Below the pieces are notes generated by a model. The model saw only the letters and a list, made by a program, of their open reading frames with translations. It made no database searches and was not told the origin of the DNA. From positions 19,644-83,643 of the forward strand of contig JABRWB010000063.1 of the NCBI GenBank assembly GCA_039961635.1: DNA of 64,000 nt. The letters are read 5' to 3'. Position numbers and translations under genes: made by a program. Source of the stretch: a bacterium (lineage in GTDB: Bacteria; 4484-113; JAGGVC01). Position 1 is the stretch's first letter. Each line of letters opens with the position of its first letter. Below are positions 23,778 through 32,759 of this stretch, in pieces.

Positions 23778-26105
23778 CTACCCGCCCGCGGCCTGAAGCG
23801 GCGGAACCCTGCGTCCCAGCAGCTCCATAAGAAACTCGCGGCTGCGGCGGGCGCCCGAGCCCGCGGTACCGTCGCCGACCTCGCTGAAAACGTCCTCGAA
23901 CAGCTCGCGGCGTTTCTTCAATATTTTCACCAGGTTTTCCTCGATCGTGTTGCGGCATACGAAATGCCACGCGTTCACGCTCGATTTCTGGCCTATTCTG
24001 TGCGCGCGGGCGACGCGCTGGTCGACAATCGCCGGATTGAACGGCAGGTCGAAATTGACGACTATCGTCGCCGCCTGCAGGTTAAGTCCCGCGCTTCCCG
24101 CATCCGTGGACAAAAATATCTGCGCCTCCCCCCGCGCGAATTCCTGGATTATCTTCGCCCTGTCTCTGGGGCCGACGCCCCCGTGCAGGTAGCGAAACGT
24201 GACGCCCCATTTTTCGAGCTCGCGGGCCAGTATGTCCGCCATCCGCGTCCACTGGGTGAAAATAATCGCGCGGCGCCCCATCCCTTTCACCTGCTCTGAT
24301 ACGAGCACCGAAAGCTCCCGCAGCTTGGCGCTTTCCCTATGCTCCGGAAAAAGCATCTCCGGCGTGTCGCACACCTCGCGCAGCCGCTGCACCGTCGTCA
24401 GCATCGAATCGTATGCGACGCGATCCCACTCCTCGACCGAAAGGAACGCCGCGGCGCGTTCCTCAACGTCGCGGTAAATCTTGGCCTGGACATCGTCCAT
24501 CTCCAGCCACCAGTAGCTTTCCACAAGCTCCGGCAGCTCCGGCAGCGTCTCCTCGCGCGTGCGCCGCAGGCTGACGCCGCTTATTCGCCGCGACGCCTCG
24601 CGCAGATTCCGGTAGCCCTGGATTCCGCCGAATTTGTCGGGCACGATGTAGCGTTCGCGCACAGCGATCGGGTTTTGCCCCAGCACCTCCGGATCTACGA
24701 AAAGCAGCACGTCGAAAAGCTCCATCAGCTCGTTTTCAAGAGGCGTGCCCGTGAGGACGAAGCGGTATTTCGCGGGCATCGAAACCACGGCCTTGTGGGT
24801 CTTGCTCTGCCAGTTCTTTATCCGCTGCGCCTCGTCGAGGATTATCGCGTCTGGGGCGAGCGACAAGAGCCCCCTGTGGTCGCGGAAAGACAGCTCGTAA
24901 TTGACGATGAAGATTTCCGGGTAGCGGCCGACCGGCGCGCCTTGGCCGCGGCGTCTGCGCGCGTCGGCCATCGCGTAAATCTCGTCGCGGCGCTCCCTGT
25001 TACCCTCGATCACGACCGGAGAAAGCGGCGTAAACCTTTCGATTTCCATCTTCCATTGGTGCTTGATGGACGCGGGGCAGATAATGAGCGCGCGCGAAAG
25101 CCCTTCTTTTTTGGCCAGGACGCGCAGCGCGGCCAGCGCCTGCAAGCTTTTGCCGAGGCCCATGTCGTCGGCCAGCATCGCCCTGCCCGTATGCACGAGG
25201 TGGCGGACTCCGGTACGCTGGTAGGGATAGAGCATCGCCGAAACCGCTTCGTTAAGTTCCGCGTCGGAAACCGGAGTCGTAAGCATGGAGGGGGAGTGCG
25301 CACTTGAATGCATCACCGGATCAAACAGCTCTACCGGGGGGGAGGGAGCACGCCCGCCCGAAACCAGAATCGCCCGCAGCGCGCAGTCCCACGCGCCGCG
25401 CTGGATATGCACCGCGCAACCCTTGCTCGCCAGAACGCGCGCGGCCTCGGGCAACTGCCCCGGATTGGCCAGCAGCCAGCGCGCGGCTGGCAGCCCGTTG
25501 CGCTCGATGTAATCCCATTTTTCCAGATACTGCGCCAGCAAATCCGCGAACAGCTTTTTGAGCGTTTTCGGATGAAATCCAACTTCCACCTGATACTTGA
25601 AAAATTTGCTAGGAAGAAATGCGACAGTGCCCGACGCCATCGCCGCAAACGGCGCGCCGAAGCTCTTGTCGAACTCGATCAGCGCATCCGCTTCCTTCAG
25701 CCGCTCGCTGAATTCCCAAATCCGATCGGGCCGGAGGAGCACGCCGCCCTCGCCCGTGAACGCGGAAATCACGGCTGCTATGCGCGGCGTGGTGCGCGTG
25801 GACTTTTTCCTGGCGGCCATTTTGGTATTGCCGGCTGTTGAAATTCCGAAAAACACGACGGTGTGGACTTCGAGATAAGTGTTGTATCGCTCCACGGCCG
25901 CGGGATCGACCGAAATCGCGGGGCTCATCCCCTTCAGCTCGGACAGCAAATCCGGGAAGCGGATCGGGTCGTTCAGCGCCCGCCAGCGGTTGAAGTGTTT
26001 TCGGATGACGGATTGCGCGTGGCGCGGAAGCGCCTTCAGGTTGCCGGTGACGACAATCGATGTGCCGTACTTTCCTCCGACGGTGATTCGCGGCCAGTGG
26101 CTCAC
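23778..26105 (-). CDS. SNF2/HepA-family ATPase (helicase-like)
   Basis: A 775-residue Swi2/Snf2 protein. Residues 1-280 are an N-terminal region of unknown type. The ATPase core has Walker A MLADDMGLGKSLQALAAL, a DEAQ box (ILDEAQRIKN, in place of DEAH), LTGTPLENELMELFDVL, and in the second lobe RYLHGGVGPRDRAKIIQEF and STDAGSAGLNLQAA with VNFDLPFNPAIVDQRVAR-AHRIGQ. It translocates on duplex DNA and remodels protein-DNA complexes; the precise role is unknown. The GTG start follows a TATACT box by 6 nt, so the message is probably leaderless. It stands alone, next to no restriction or modification gene. Confidence 0.92.
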   Translation of the reverse strand: MSHWPRITVGGKYGTSIVVTGNLKALPRHAQSVIRKHFNRWRALNDPIRFPDLLSELKGMSPAISVDPAAVERYNTYLEVHTVVFFGISTAGNTKMAARKKSTRTTPRIAAVISAFTGEGGVLLRPDRIWEFSERLKEADALIEFDKSFGAPFAAMASGTVAFLPSKFFKYQVEVGFHPKTLKKLFADLLAQYLEKWDYIERNGLPAARWLLANPGQLPEAARVLASKGCAVHIQRGAWDCALRAILVSGGRAPSPPVELFDPVMHSSAHSPSMLTTPVSDAELNEAVSAMLYPYQRTGVRHLVHTGRAMLADDMGLGKSLQALAALRVLAKKEGLSRALIICPASIKHQWKMEIERFTPLSPVVIEGNRERRDEIYAMADARRRRGQGAPVGRYPEIFIVNYELSFRDHRGLLSLAPDAIILDEAQRIKNWQSKTHKAVVSMPAKYRFVLTGTPLENELMELFDVLLFVDPEVLGQNPIAVRERYIVPDKFGGIQGYRNLREASRRISGVSLRRTREETLPELPELVESYWWLEMDDVQAKIYRDVEERAAAFLSVEEWDRVAYDSMLTTVQRLREVCDTPEMLFPEHRESAKLRELSVLVSEQVKGMGRRAIIFTQWTRMADILARELEKWGVTFRYLHGGVGPRDRAKIIQEFARGEAQIFLSTDAGSAGLNLQAATIVVNFDLPFNPAIVDQRVARAHRIGQKSSVNAWHFVCRNTIEENLVKILKKRRELFEDVFSEVGDGTAGSGARRSREFLMELLGRRVPPLQAAGG

Positions 26106-26111
26106 GGCCGG

Positions 26112-26117
26112 AGTATA
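26112..26117 (-). promoter_or_regulatory. -10 box (TATACT) of the SNF2 gene; probable leaderless start
   Basis: Minus-strand TATACT, 6 nt (CCGGCC) before the GTG start at 26105. No Shine-Dalgarno lies between box and start. Confidence 0.55.
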
Positions 26118-26202
26118 ACAGCTGCGCGCGGTGCTATTGGCGCGGCCGCGGGGCGCATTCGCTTCGGTTTCGCCTGCCGGAATTGAACATTTCGGGCCGG
26201 GG

Positions 26203-26208
26203 TATAAT
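26203..26208 (+). promoter_or_regulatory. -10 box (TATAAT) of the lipoprotein gene
   Basis: Perfect TATAAT, 10 nt before the ATG at 26219. No Shine-Dalgarno fits in the interval. The mRNA leader would be 2-4 nt at most, so this too is close to leaderless. Confidence 0.5.
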
Positions 26209-26218
26209 CAAAGCCTGT

Positions 26219-27256
26219 ATGGGGAGATTCGTTGTTCCGGCGATTTGCGCGGCCATTTTGGCCGCCGGCTTCGCGTGCTCCGGCGGGATTATCAGACCGT
26301 TTTTCGAAAACGAAACCGACGCGGCGGTTTTCCAGATCGAGCAATTCAACATTCCCGTTTTGCCCAAGGACGCGGGGGTGTACCAGTTTTGGCTGGCCGC
26401 GGGCGAGACGCGCATTCCTCTGTACCAGTTCGTCGTCGCGGGAACGACGCTTTGGCCGCCGGAATACCTTGATTTGGAAGATCCCGCCAATCCGCCTCCG
26501 GGAATGACGAACCTCGGTACGCTGACGCGCACCGAATCCACAATCGATCTTCCCGAAGGCGTGGTCAAATCGGCGATAGACACCGTATTTCTTACGCTTG
26601 AACCCAAGGCGGAAGACGACGGCGAAATGGGGCAGGTGCTTTTGGCCGGGCGCGTAAATATCCGCGGCCGCTCGAATTTGACGCTCGACACCCAGAATGC
26701 TTACGGCGGTCTGCCGGATGTTTTCTCCGGCTCCGGAACCGCGATGCTGGCCGCGCCGACATACGTTCCGACCGGCGAGCCGGATGAGGTAATCCCGTTT
26801 TTCCGGGGGTTCTGGTTTGTCAAGACGCCGGAGGAAGGCGGCGCGCCGATTCCGGGGCTGGTTCTGCCCGACCTGACGCCGTTCGAAAGCTGGACTTACC
26901 AAGGATGGGCGTACAAGGCGAATCCAGAGGACGAAACGCAATCCATTTTGCTCGACCTCGGCCGGTTCGACAATCCCGCGGCGCCGGATCTTGACGGCGC
27001 GGGCAGCTCCGCGGGCGAAGGAACGCCATACGCGGCGCCTGGAAGCGATTTTATTAATTTCCTTCCCGAAGTGGACTTCCGCGAGGCAGGCTGGCAGTTT
27101 TACATCACCGTGGAGCCGGAGCCGGACAACGACGAATCCGGATTCGCATGGCAAATTCTTGAAGCTACGGTTCCTGCCAACGCGACGGCGGAAACGCTGA
27201 TTACAATGGACAAGTTCACGGGGAATCAGCCGTTCGGAATCGCTCGAATCCTCTAG
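26219..27256 (+). CDS. Putative lipoprotein of unknown function
   Basis: About 345 residues. The start is the ATG 10 nt after TATAAT (MGRFVVPAICAAILAAGFAC), which gives an export signal with a weak lipobox (GFAC); an upstream in-frame ATG would place the promoter inside the gene. Two similar beta-rich halves follow. VYQFWLAAGETRIPLYQFVV in the first and WTYQGWAYKANPED plus ILLDLGRFDNPAAPD in the second resemble the W.(V/L)..GW pattern of anti-sigma-K factor extracytoplasmic domains, but there is no sigma-binding part. Its TAG overlaps the carA TAG in a shared CTAG. Confidence 0.65.
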   Translation: MGRFVVPAICAAILAAGFACSGGIIRPFFENETDAAVFQIEQFNIPVLPKDAGVYQFWLAAGETRIPLYQFVVAGTTLWPPEYLDLEDPANPPPGMTNLGTLTRTESTIDLPEGVVKSAIDTVFLTLEPKAEDDGEMGQVLLAGRVNIRGRSNLTLDTQNAYGGLPDVFSGSGTAMLAAPTYVPTGEPDEVIPFFRGFWFVKTPEEGGAPIPGLVLPDLTPFESWTYQGWAYKANPEDETQSILLDLGRFDNPAAPDLDGAGSSAGEGTPYAAPGSDFINFLPEVDFREAGWQFYITVEPEPDNDESGFAWQILEATVPANATAETLITMDKFTGNQPFGIARIL

Positions 27257-28350
27257 CGCGATTTCGCCTGTTCCATCAGCCGGACGAACTCGTCGAACAG
27301 GTAAAGATTGTCGCGCGGCCCGGGGCAGCCTTCGGGATGGTATTGCACCGAAAACAGCGGCAGCGAGCGGTGCTTGAATCCTTCCACCGAATCGTCGTTT
27401 ACGTTCAGTTTCGTGAGAATCAAGTCGTGGCCTTCCGGCGGACGCGCGGTCGCGTAGCCGTGGTTCTGGCTCGTGATGTGCACCCTGCCCGTCTCCAAGT
27501 CCTTGACCGGATGGTTCGCGCCGCGATGCCCGAATTTCAGTTTGTACGTATCAACGCCGAAGGAAAGGCCGATTAGCTGGTGGCCCAGGCATATTCCGAA
27601 CAGCGGATATTTGCCGGACAATTCCAGAATCGTATCTTTCAGATAATGCAGACACGCCTTCGGATCGCCGGGGCCGTTGGACAGAAACACTCCGTCGGGC
27701 GAAAACTTTTCGATTTCTGATGCCGGCGTATCCGCAGGAAATACGCGGGACGCGATGCCCCTGTCGCGCATCGCGCGCAGGATTCCGCGCTTTATCCCGC
27801 AGTCGAACGCGGCGACTTTGAACCGAGGCTCCTCGGGCGCTTCCCAATCGTACGGGGCATCCGGTGTCACTTCGCCGACCAGATCCTGCACGGATAAGTC
27901 GGGCCAATCCCTCGCCGATTTAACCGCCTCGGCCTCCGAAAGCTCGGATGTGATGATGCAGTTCATCGCGCCCGCGTCGCGCAGCCGCTTGGTGATTTCG
28001 CGCGTATCCACGCCTTCTATCCCGCGCTTGCCTTCTTCCGAGAGCCGGTCGGACAACTTCTTGATTGCGCGGAAATTGTCGATGCCGCCGTGCATCGTCG
28101 AGACGACGACGCCGTTTGCCCAAATCCGCCCGCTCTGGTCGTCCTCCGCCGTCCAGCCGTAGCAGCCTATTAGCGGGAACGTGAACGTGATTATTTCGCC
28201 GTGGTAGGACGGGTCGGTGAGTATCTCCTGATAGCCCGTCATGGAAGTGTTGAATACAAGCTCTCCGCCGATGGTTCCGGGAGAACCTATCAGGCGCCCG
28301 CGAAAAACATGCCCGTCTGCAAGGGCTAGGATGGCGGAATTGCTTGACAC
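27253..28350 (-). CDS. carA: Carbamoyl-phosphate synthase small (glutaminase) subunit
   Basis: A 365-residue protein. The N-terminal domain shows GELVFNTSMTGYQEILTDPS. The class I glutamine amidotransferase domain has the nucleophile FGICLGHQLIGLSFG, and HRGANHPV with ITSQNHGYA; the His-Glu pair is in VQYHPEG. It releases ammonia from glutamine for CarB; the large-subunit gene is not in the window. Translation starts at a GTG 4 nt after the stop of the small upstream gene, so the two are coupled. The stop overlaps the convergent lipoprotein gene, leaving no room for a terminator. Confidence 0.96.
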   Translation of the reverse strand: MSSNSAILALADGHVFRGRLIGSPGTIGGELVFNTSMTGYQEILTDPSYHGEIITFTFPLIGCYGWTAEDDQSGRIWANGVVVSTMHGGIDNFRAIKKLSDRLSEEGKRGIEGVDTREITKRLRDAGAMNCIITSELSEAEAVKSARDWPDLSVQDLVGEVTPDAPYDWEAPEEPRFKVAAFDCGIKRGILRAMRDRGIASRVFPADTPASEIEKFSPDGVFLSNGPGDPKACLHYLKDTILELSGKYPLFGICLGHQLIGLSFGVDTYKLKFGHRGANHPVKDLETGRVHITSQNHGYATARPPEGHDLILTKLNVNDDSVEGFKHRSLPLFSVQYHPEGCPGPRDNLYLFDEFVRLMEQAKSR

Positions 28351-28354
28351 TGCG

Positions 28355-28669
28355 TTACTCCGGGCGCTCCGGCTTGGAGGGAACTTCCCGAGGCGCGGAA
28401 TGAAGCTTGCTTACCGGCTCCAGGCTGTTTGCGGGAATGTGCAGCGGCAATCCAACAAGCTTCCTCAACGAGGATATCCTCTTTTCGATGCGCTCGCTGG
28501 TTTTGGCCAATGGATTGACCGGGTAAAGGTAGCTGAACGCTTTAAGCGCATAACGTTTTCGCGATAGAGATGCGGATTCGGCTCGCTCCTCGGGAGAGAA
28601 CCCGTTGGAAAAAACGGGATAGTCGAACCGCGTAATTTTGCGCAGATTATCCGAACCTGGCTGCTGCTT
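28355..28669 (-). CDS. Small basic hypothetical protein co-transcribed with carA
   Basis: About 104 residues from ATG 28669 (MKQQPGSDNLRKITRFDYPV), chosen because GGTGAG precedes it and a TATAAT lies 31 nt upstream; more upstream ATGs would lie on or before the promoter. Rich in Arg, Lys and Ser (ERAESASLSRKRYALKAFSY), with no TM segment. No family recognised. It ends 4 nt before carA. Confidence 0.55.
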   Translation of the reverse strand, partial: KQQPGSDNLRKITRFDYPVFSNGFSPEERAESASLSRKRYALKAFSYLYPVNPLAKTSERIEKRISSLRKLVGLPLHIPANSLEPVSKLHSAPREVPSKPERPE

Positions 28670-28700
28670 CATAAGTTGCTCACCGGCGATGAGATGGCGC

Positions 28701-28706
28701 ATTATA
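28701..28706 (-). promoter_or_regulatory. -10 box (TATAAT) of the hypothetical-carA unit
   Basis: Perfect minus-strand TATAAT in the gap between the anchored 241-aa protein and the small gene ahead of carA. Confidence 0.55.
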
Positions 28707-28745
28707 GCGCGTCGCCGCGTTCGCGGCAATAGTCCCGCCGCGTTT

Positions 28746-29471
28746 TCAGGATTCCGTCACGAACAGCCTGCGGATATCCTTCACCCGCGACTCATCATCC
28801 GACACGATTTCAATGACAAGCGTCCCAAACCGAAGCGTGCTTCCGGGAATGGATTTCCTTGCCGCGACCGTTGCGTAGACCATCTGCGCGTGCTCGGCCG
28901 AATCGCACAGCAGGTAATTCACGACCACGCGCTTTGTCACCCCGGGCAGAAATACCTGGTTCAGCGCCTGGACGATGCCGGGGCCGACCTTCTCCTCCAG
29001 CAGCTTCAATTCTTTCGAATCCGAATAGTGCTCGCCCGTCAGCATCCATTCGCCGGGCAGCTGTGGCGGGATGATCTTTGCCTGCTCGAGCTTCGAGACG
29101 TCCGGCAGAGCAAGAATCACGCGGCGCGCGAGGCCGGCTTCGGGAGTTATCACCTCGTAGATGCCGGAGCTGCTTTTGACAAGCGTAGCCCTCTGGTCGG
29201 TCAGCCGGACGGCCTCCATCAAAGCGTCCACATCCGAAGGTTTGCACTTGAGGAAGTTGAGCTGGTACTGGAACTCGCCTGCCCGGTAGACGTTGTAGAA
29301 GCCCGCAGTGATGCCCGTGCCGAATTTGTCGGAGAGCGCAGTCAACTCCTCGGCGGTGAGCGTGTATTCGGATACGACGGTCACCGGCTCGGTGAACCCG
29401 GCTCGGTGCAGCACTATCACGATCACCCCGATCGCGAAGACAATCAGCAAATACAAACGCCTGCGTTTCAT
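28746..29471 (-). CDS. Membrane-anchored extracytoplasmic protein of unknown function
   Basis: A 241-residue protein with an N-terminal anchor (KRRRLYLLIVFAIGVIVIVL). The exported part is a mixed alpha/beta region with two similar halves: YTLTAEELTALSDKFGTGIT and LKLLEEKVGPGIVQALNQVF precede comparable strands. No family recognised. GGAGG lies 11 nt before the ATG. The gene follows the TIGR03790 lipoprotein by 37 nt on the same strand, so the two are probably co-transcribed. Confidence 0.6.
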   Translation of the reverse strand: MKRRRLYLLIVFAIGVIVIVLHRAGFTEPVTVVSEYTLTAEELTALSDKFGTGITAGFYNVYRAGEFQYQLNFLKCKPSDVDALMEAVRLTDQRATLVKSSSGIYEVITPEAGLARRVILALPDVSKLEQAKIIPPQLPGEWMLTGEHYSDSKELKLLEEKVGPGIVQALNQVFLPGVTKRVVVNYLLCDSAEHAQMVYATVAARKSIPGSTLRFGTLVIEIVSDDESRVKDIRRLFVTES

Positions 29472-29508
29472 CAGCCCCGACCTCCGTGCGAAGCGAGCGC
29501 CGCCCCGC

Positions 29509-32211
29509 CTAGTCCGTTATTGTACACAACGGGTCGCCCACGACGACTTCCACCCAGGAGACGTAACGCATGCTTCGATACAGCGCTTCAACCGAGGTGT
29601 CCCCCTGCAAATATCTGACAAAAGCGACGCTTTCATCGCCCACCGCGTCCGAAAGAGGCTCCCAGACGTTGCCGATTCCGCAAGTGCCGCCCATCCGGAT
29701 GAAATCGGCAATGAGCGATTGACCGTTTCTGCCGCCTTCGGTGAAACTCCAGCCGTTGAAACTTTCGTACGTAATGAACATCGCGCCGGGGCGGTAAGCG
29801 AAATCCACGCCGGTCAAAATCCACTCGACTCCGGGATCGTTTGCTGCATGGACGCCATGCGAGCACAGGCCGATCAAATTCTGGCTTATTGTGTCGTCGT
29901 CAATGAAAGTGCGATTGACGAACGCGGGTGTGTCGTCTTCGAAAAGGTTTGCGCCGAAATTATTAAGAACCGTCGTTGCGCTTGGCCGCCCGTCGGCCGT
30001 TGGAGAATGCATCATGTCGTAATTCTTGTCGGACTGGTCATCAAGCACAATCCAGCCGTCGGTATTTCCCGGAGCCGCCTTCGAGCGATCCACTATCAAC
30101 TTTGCTTCGTCTATCGTATATGCGTCGAGCCGGGAAACAAGGTATGCGAGCGTCAAATCTTCGTATGTGTACGCGAACGGTAGAAATGCGGCCGTTGGAA
30201 CGAGTTCCGCGCGGAACGGATTAATATTGCGACCAGCGATGTTGTAATCGGCGTCGAAAATACAGCAAAGCTCGGCATCCACGCTTGCCTCGTCGTAATC
30301 GTTGTAGCTGCTTCCGCTGGCGCGCTTGATTTTAAGCGGAACGCCTTTGCAAAGCACAATAAATTTGATTTCATCCTTCAGACCGGTATCGGTCAGGTGC
30401 GCTTCTATTTCGGGGCGTATCGTGGAATCGTAGTAACCGCGCCGTACTATCTCCAGATTCGATTCGTCGGGATCGTCCCACGCCACTCCGTACAAATTCC
30501 CCGGGTCTATTCCGCGGCCCGTCGTGATATCCGCGTAATATTCCGCAAGTTCCTGGCTGCCCGGAAACACCGTACTGTAAACGACCAAAACATCCTCGCG
30601 CCCCGCAACAACCGTGACGTCATGCGTGACCGGCGCGCTTACCGCGCCGTCGTTGTCCACCACCGTAAGCGTAACCGTGAAAAGCCCGGCATTCGTCCAG
30701 GTGTGGTCGGCCTGCGGAACCGTCGTCACGTCGGGAGCAGTCGCGTCGCCCCAATCCCAGTGGTATTCCACCACCGTTCCGTCGGAGTCAGTCGAGCCGC
30801 TCGCGTCGAACCGCGGCGCGGAAGGAACGAGATTACGCATCGTTTGATCCGGGCCTGTCAGAACCGCGACGGGCGCGACCGCGGTGTACGCCTGCACCGG
30901 GGAGGGAACCGCGCTGGGGATTTGTTCCGCGCTGCGCGTGGTTATCACAAAGTAGTAATCAGTTAGCGGAGTTAATCCAGCGAAAGTGTGAGATGTTTCC
31001 GTCGGTGCCAGCGTCGCGTCCAGCGTGTAGTCTGCAAGGTCGCTTCCGCCTGTTGTGCTTTTCCAGCATAGGATTTCGGCCGCGACGGGATCGGTCAATG
31101 CATCCCATTCAATCGTCACGTTTTCGCGATCCACGAAAGTAGCGCGCTGGTTGGCCGGTGCCGCGGGAACCGGCGGCCGGAAGCTGTACGGCCTGTTTCC
31201 CCATGTTTCCTGCCCCGCTTCCACGCTTTCGGGGCCGAGCGGGACGACGCGCACTTCGTAATCGCCGTACGCTCCCAAATCGAGATAAAGCGAATGCCTC
31301 ACCACCTGGTCGGCGGCCGGCGGCGCGGCCAGACCGACGGACGCAGCGAGCGTGTATTCGAACGGCTGCGCCGACTCGGCCTTGTATCCCAGATACACGT
31401 TGTATCCGGTCAGCGTCGAAAGGTAGTTGATCGCGATTGGAGTGATGTCGGAAACGCCCACTTCGCCGTTTTGGTCTCCGTCGGCCACCGCGAGCACGGT
31501 TCCCGACGTCGCGCCGTAAAACAGCGCAATCGGCGTGATATCGGCGACGCCCACCTCGCCGTTCTGGTCGTAGTCGCCCGTATTGCGCTGGTTCCATTGA
31601 ACCAAAAGCCTTGGCGGTAGGTCGGCAAAAGAAACGGAAAGAAGCCCCGGTTTGTTGGCGACGCCCGAAGGCGGATGAGGCCCGGCCTGGCTTGGGGAAC
31701 GCGCGGGGCCGGGTGCGACGACGAACCTGGCGAGCACTTCACCGCGCTCGATCTGAACCGGCGCAAGTCCGGCGAACGCCGCGCCCGCGGCAATCCTTCC
31801 GGGCAGCGATGCTTCGACCAAAGTCACCTGCGCGTCGGCAAGCGCGCCCGCAAATTCCGCGGAAACGCCGTGCCAGCCCGATTTATCGAAATGCAGCTCG
31901 GAGATTAACTCCGCAAGCTGCTGAGCACGTTCGGAGGATACGGTTACAACGGTGTTGCCGGATTCGGTTTCGGCGTACGCAGTCACGGCGGGGCCGCTTG
32001 CATAGCGCAGCGACAGTCCGCCGCCGAGTTCAATCGTGTCCCAGGCTCTGTCCGCAAGCGCGGGATAGGCAGGTGCCTTGACGCCGAATTCGCCGCCCGA
32101 GGGCGAGTTGGTGCGAACCGCGCCGCCGGTGCAGGACGCGGCGGCGAATGCGATCGAGAAAACGAGAACGAAGCGGACGGCCGTCCGGGAAAAGGTGAAA
32201 CCGAAATTCAT
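29509..32211 (-). CDS. TIGR03790-type lipoprotein with cohesin-like, dockerin-like, FN3 and PKD modules
   Basis: A 900-residue lipoprotein (lipobox AASC at residue 27). Order: cohesin-like beta domain (about 45-170); two dockerin-type EF-hand loops, DYDQNGEVGVAD (213) and DGDQNGEVGVSD (244), each followed by ITPIA; a fibronectin III-like domain (350-440); a PKD domain with FDASGSTDSDG and YHWDWGDA (450-545); and a C-terminal domain starting DVLVVYSTVFPGSQELAEYY that fits the uncharacterised TIGR03790 family. The first three modules recur in the lipoprotein at 33867-35918. SD GGAGG precedes the ATG, with TATAAT farther upstream. A cell-surface role is likely; the activity of TIGR03790 is not known. 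Confidence 0.82.
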   Translation of the reverse strand: MNFGFTFSRTAVRFVLVFSIAFAAASCTGGAVRTNSPSGGEFGVKAPAYPALADRAWDTIELGGGLSLRYASGPAVTAYAETESGNTVVTVSSERAQQLAELISELHFDKSGWHGVSAEFAGALADAQVTLVEASLPGRIAAGAAFAGLAPVQIERGEVLARFVVAPGPARSPSQAGPHPPSGVANKPGLLSVSFADLPPRLLVQWNQRNTGDYDQNGEVGVADITPIALFYGATSGTVLAVADGDQNGEVGVSDITPIAINYLSTLTGYNVYLGYKAESAQPFEYTLAASVGLAAPPAADQVVRHSLYLDLGAYGDYEVRVVPLGPESVEAGQETWGNRPYSFRPPVPAAPANQRATFVDRENVTIEWDALTDPVAAEILCWKSTTGGSDLADYTLDATLAPTETSHTFAGLTPLTDYYFVITTRSAEQIPSAVPSPVQAYTAVAPVAVLTGPDQTMRNLVPSAPRFDASGSTDSDGTVVEYHWDWGDATAPDVTTVPQADHTWTNAGLFTVTLTVVDNDGAVSAPVTHDVTVVAGREDVLVVYSTVFPGSQELAEYYADITTGRGIDPGNLYGVAWDDPDESNLEIVRRGYYDSTIRPEIEAHLTDTGLKDEIKFIVLCKGVPLKIKRASGSSYNDYDEASVDAELCCIFDADYNIAGRNINPFRAELVPTAAFLPFAYTYEDLTLAYLVSRLDAYTIDEAKLIVDRSKAAPGNTDGWIVLDDQSDKNYDMMHSPTADGRPSATTVLNNFGANLFEDDTPAFVNRTFIDDDTISQNLIGLCSHGVHAANDPGVEWILTGVDFAYRPGAMFITYESFNGWSFTEGGRNGQSLIADFIRMGGTCGIGNVWEPLSDAVGDESVAFVRYLQGDTSVEALYRSMRYVSWVEVVVGDPLCTITD

Positions 32212-32254
32212 AATCCATCCTCCCGCGGCGGGGCGCGCGCCCGCCGCATTCCGG

Positions 32255-32260
32255 ATTATA
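32255..32260 (-). promoter_or_regulatory. -10 box (TATAAT) of the TIGR03790 gene
   Basis: Perfect minus-strand TATAAT about 43 nt upstream of the ATG at 32211. It is back to back with the BON gene promoter about 45 nt away. Confidence 0.5.
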
Positions 32261-32304
32261 CTTTATTCATCGCAAAAAATGGCAATGCAAAGCCCTGCCA
32301 AGGG

Positions 32305-32310
32305 TATAAT
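32305..32310 (+). promoter_or_regulatory. -10 box (TATAAT) of the BON lipoprotein gene
   Basis: Perfect TATAAT 22 nt upstream of the ATG, with GGAGG in the short leader. Confidence 0.55.
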
Positions 32311-32332
32311 TCCGCGTCGCCGGAGGTGGCGT

Positions 32333-32701
32333 ATGAGGATATTGGCCGGATTGCTTTTTTTCGTTTTCATAATTTCGGTGGCGTCGTGCGACCAGCTGAA
32401 GAACGCGGTGATGGGCGACGACGGCACGAAAAACGACCTCGCAAAGGCGGTGCAGGCAAAACTTGACTCGGACGAGCTGCTTGCCGCCGCGGGAGTTGTC
32501 GCTAGCGCCGACCCGAAAACCGGCGAGGTGACGCTGCGGGGCGAGGTTTCGCTTCCCGAGCTGATTCAAAAAGCGGAAGAACTTGCCAAATCGGTTCCGG
32601 GCGTCAAGTCGGTCGTGAACCGGGTCATCATGCAGGAGCAGGACAGCGGGATGCTGCAGGAACCGGTAAACACGCCTGCCGGACAGGCGCTGGGATTCTA
32701 G
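32333..32701 (+). CDS. BON-domain lipoprotein
   Basis: About 122 residues. The start is ATG 32333 (MRILAGLLFFVFIISVASC), set by GGAGG 6 nt upstream and TATAAT farther up; the frame is open further 5' but that part is antisense to the neighbouring gene. The lipobox is VASC. Residues about 35-105 form a BON domain: DLAKAVQAKLDSDELLAAAG, DPKTGEVTLRGEV and KSVPGVKSVVNRV. BON domains bind phospholipid or surfaces in envelope-maintenance proteins (OsmY/DolP type). A short Pro/Gly tail follows. Confidence 0.85.
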   Translation: MRILAGLLFFVFIISVASCDQLKNAVMGDDGTKNDLAKAVQAKLDSDELLAAAGVVASADPKTGEVTLRGEVSLPELIQKAEELAKSVPGVKSVVNRVIMQEQDSGMLQEPVNTPAGQALGF

Positions 32702-32759
32702 CCGCGCAACCGCGTGCGGCGCGCGCGAAGGTAAAGAGATTATCAACCGGCGACCGGCG

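Noticed and set aside
24339..25307. 322-codon plus-strand ORF opposite the SNF2 gene
   Set aside because: Antisense to SNF2 motifs and without domains.
25288..25330. GGGAGTGC inside the SNF2 gene as another repeat copy
   Set aside because: It lies in conserved reading frame and the rest of the repeat is missing.
26102..27154. 350-codon minus-strand ORF opposite the lipoprotein gene
   Set aside because: Antisense to the plus-strand gene that has promoter and signal peptide; no domains.
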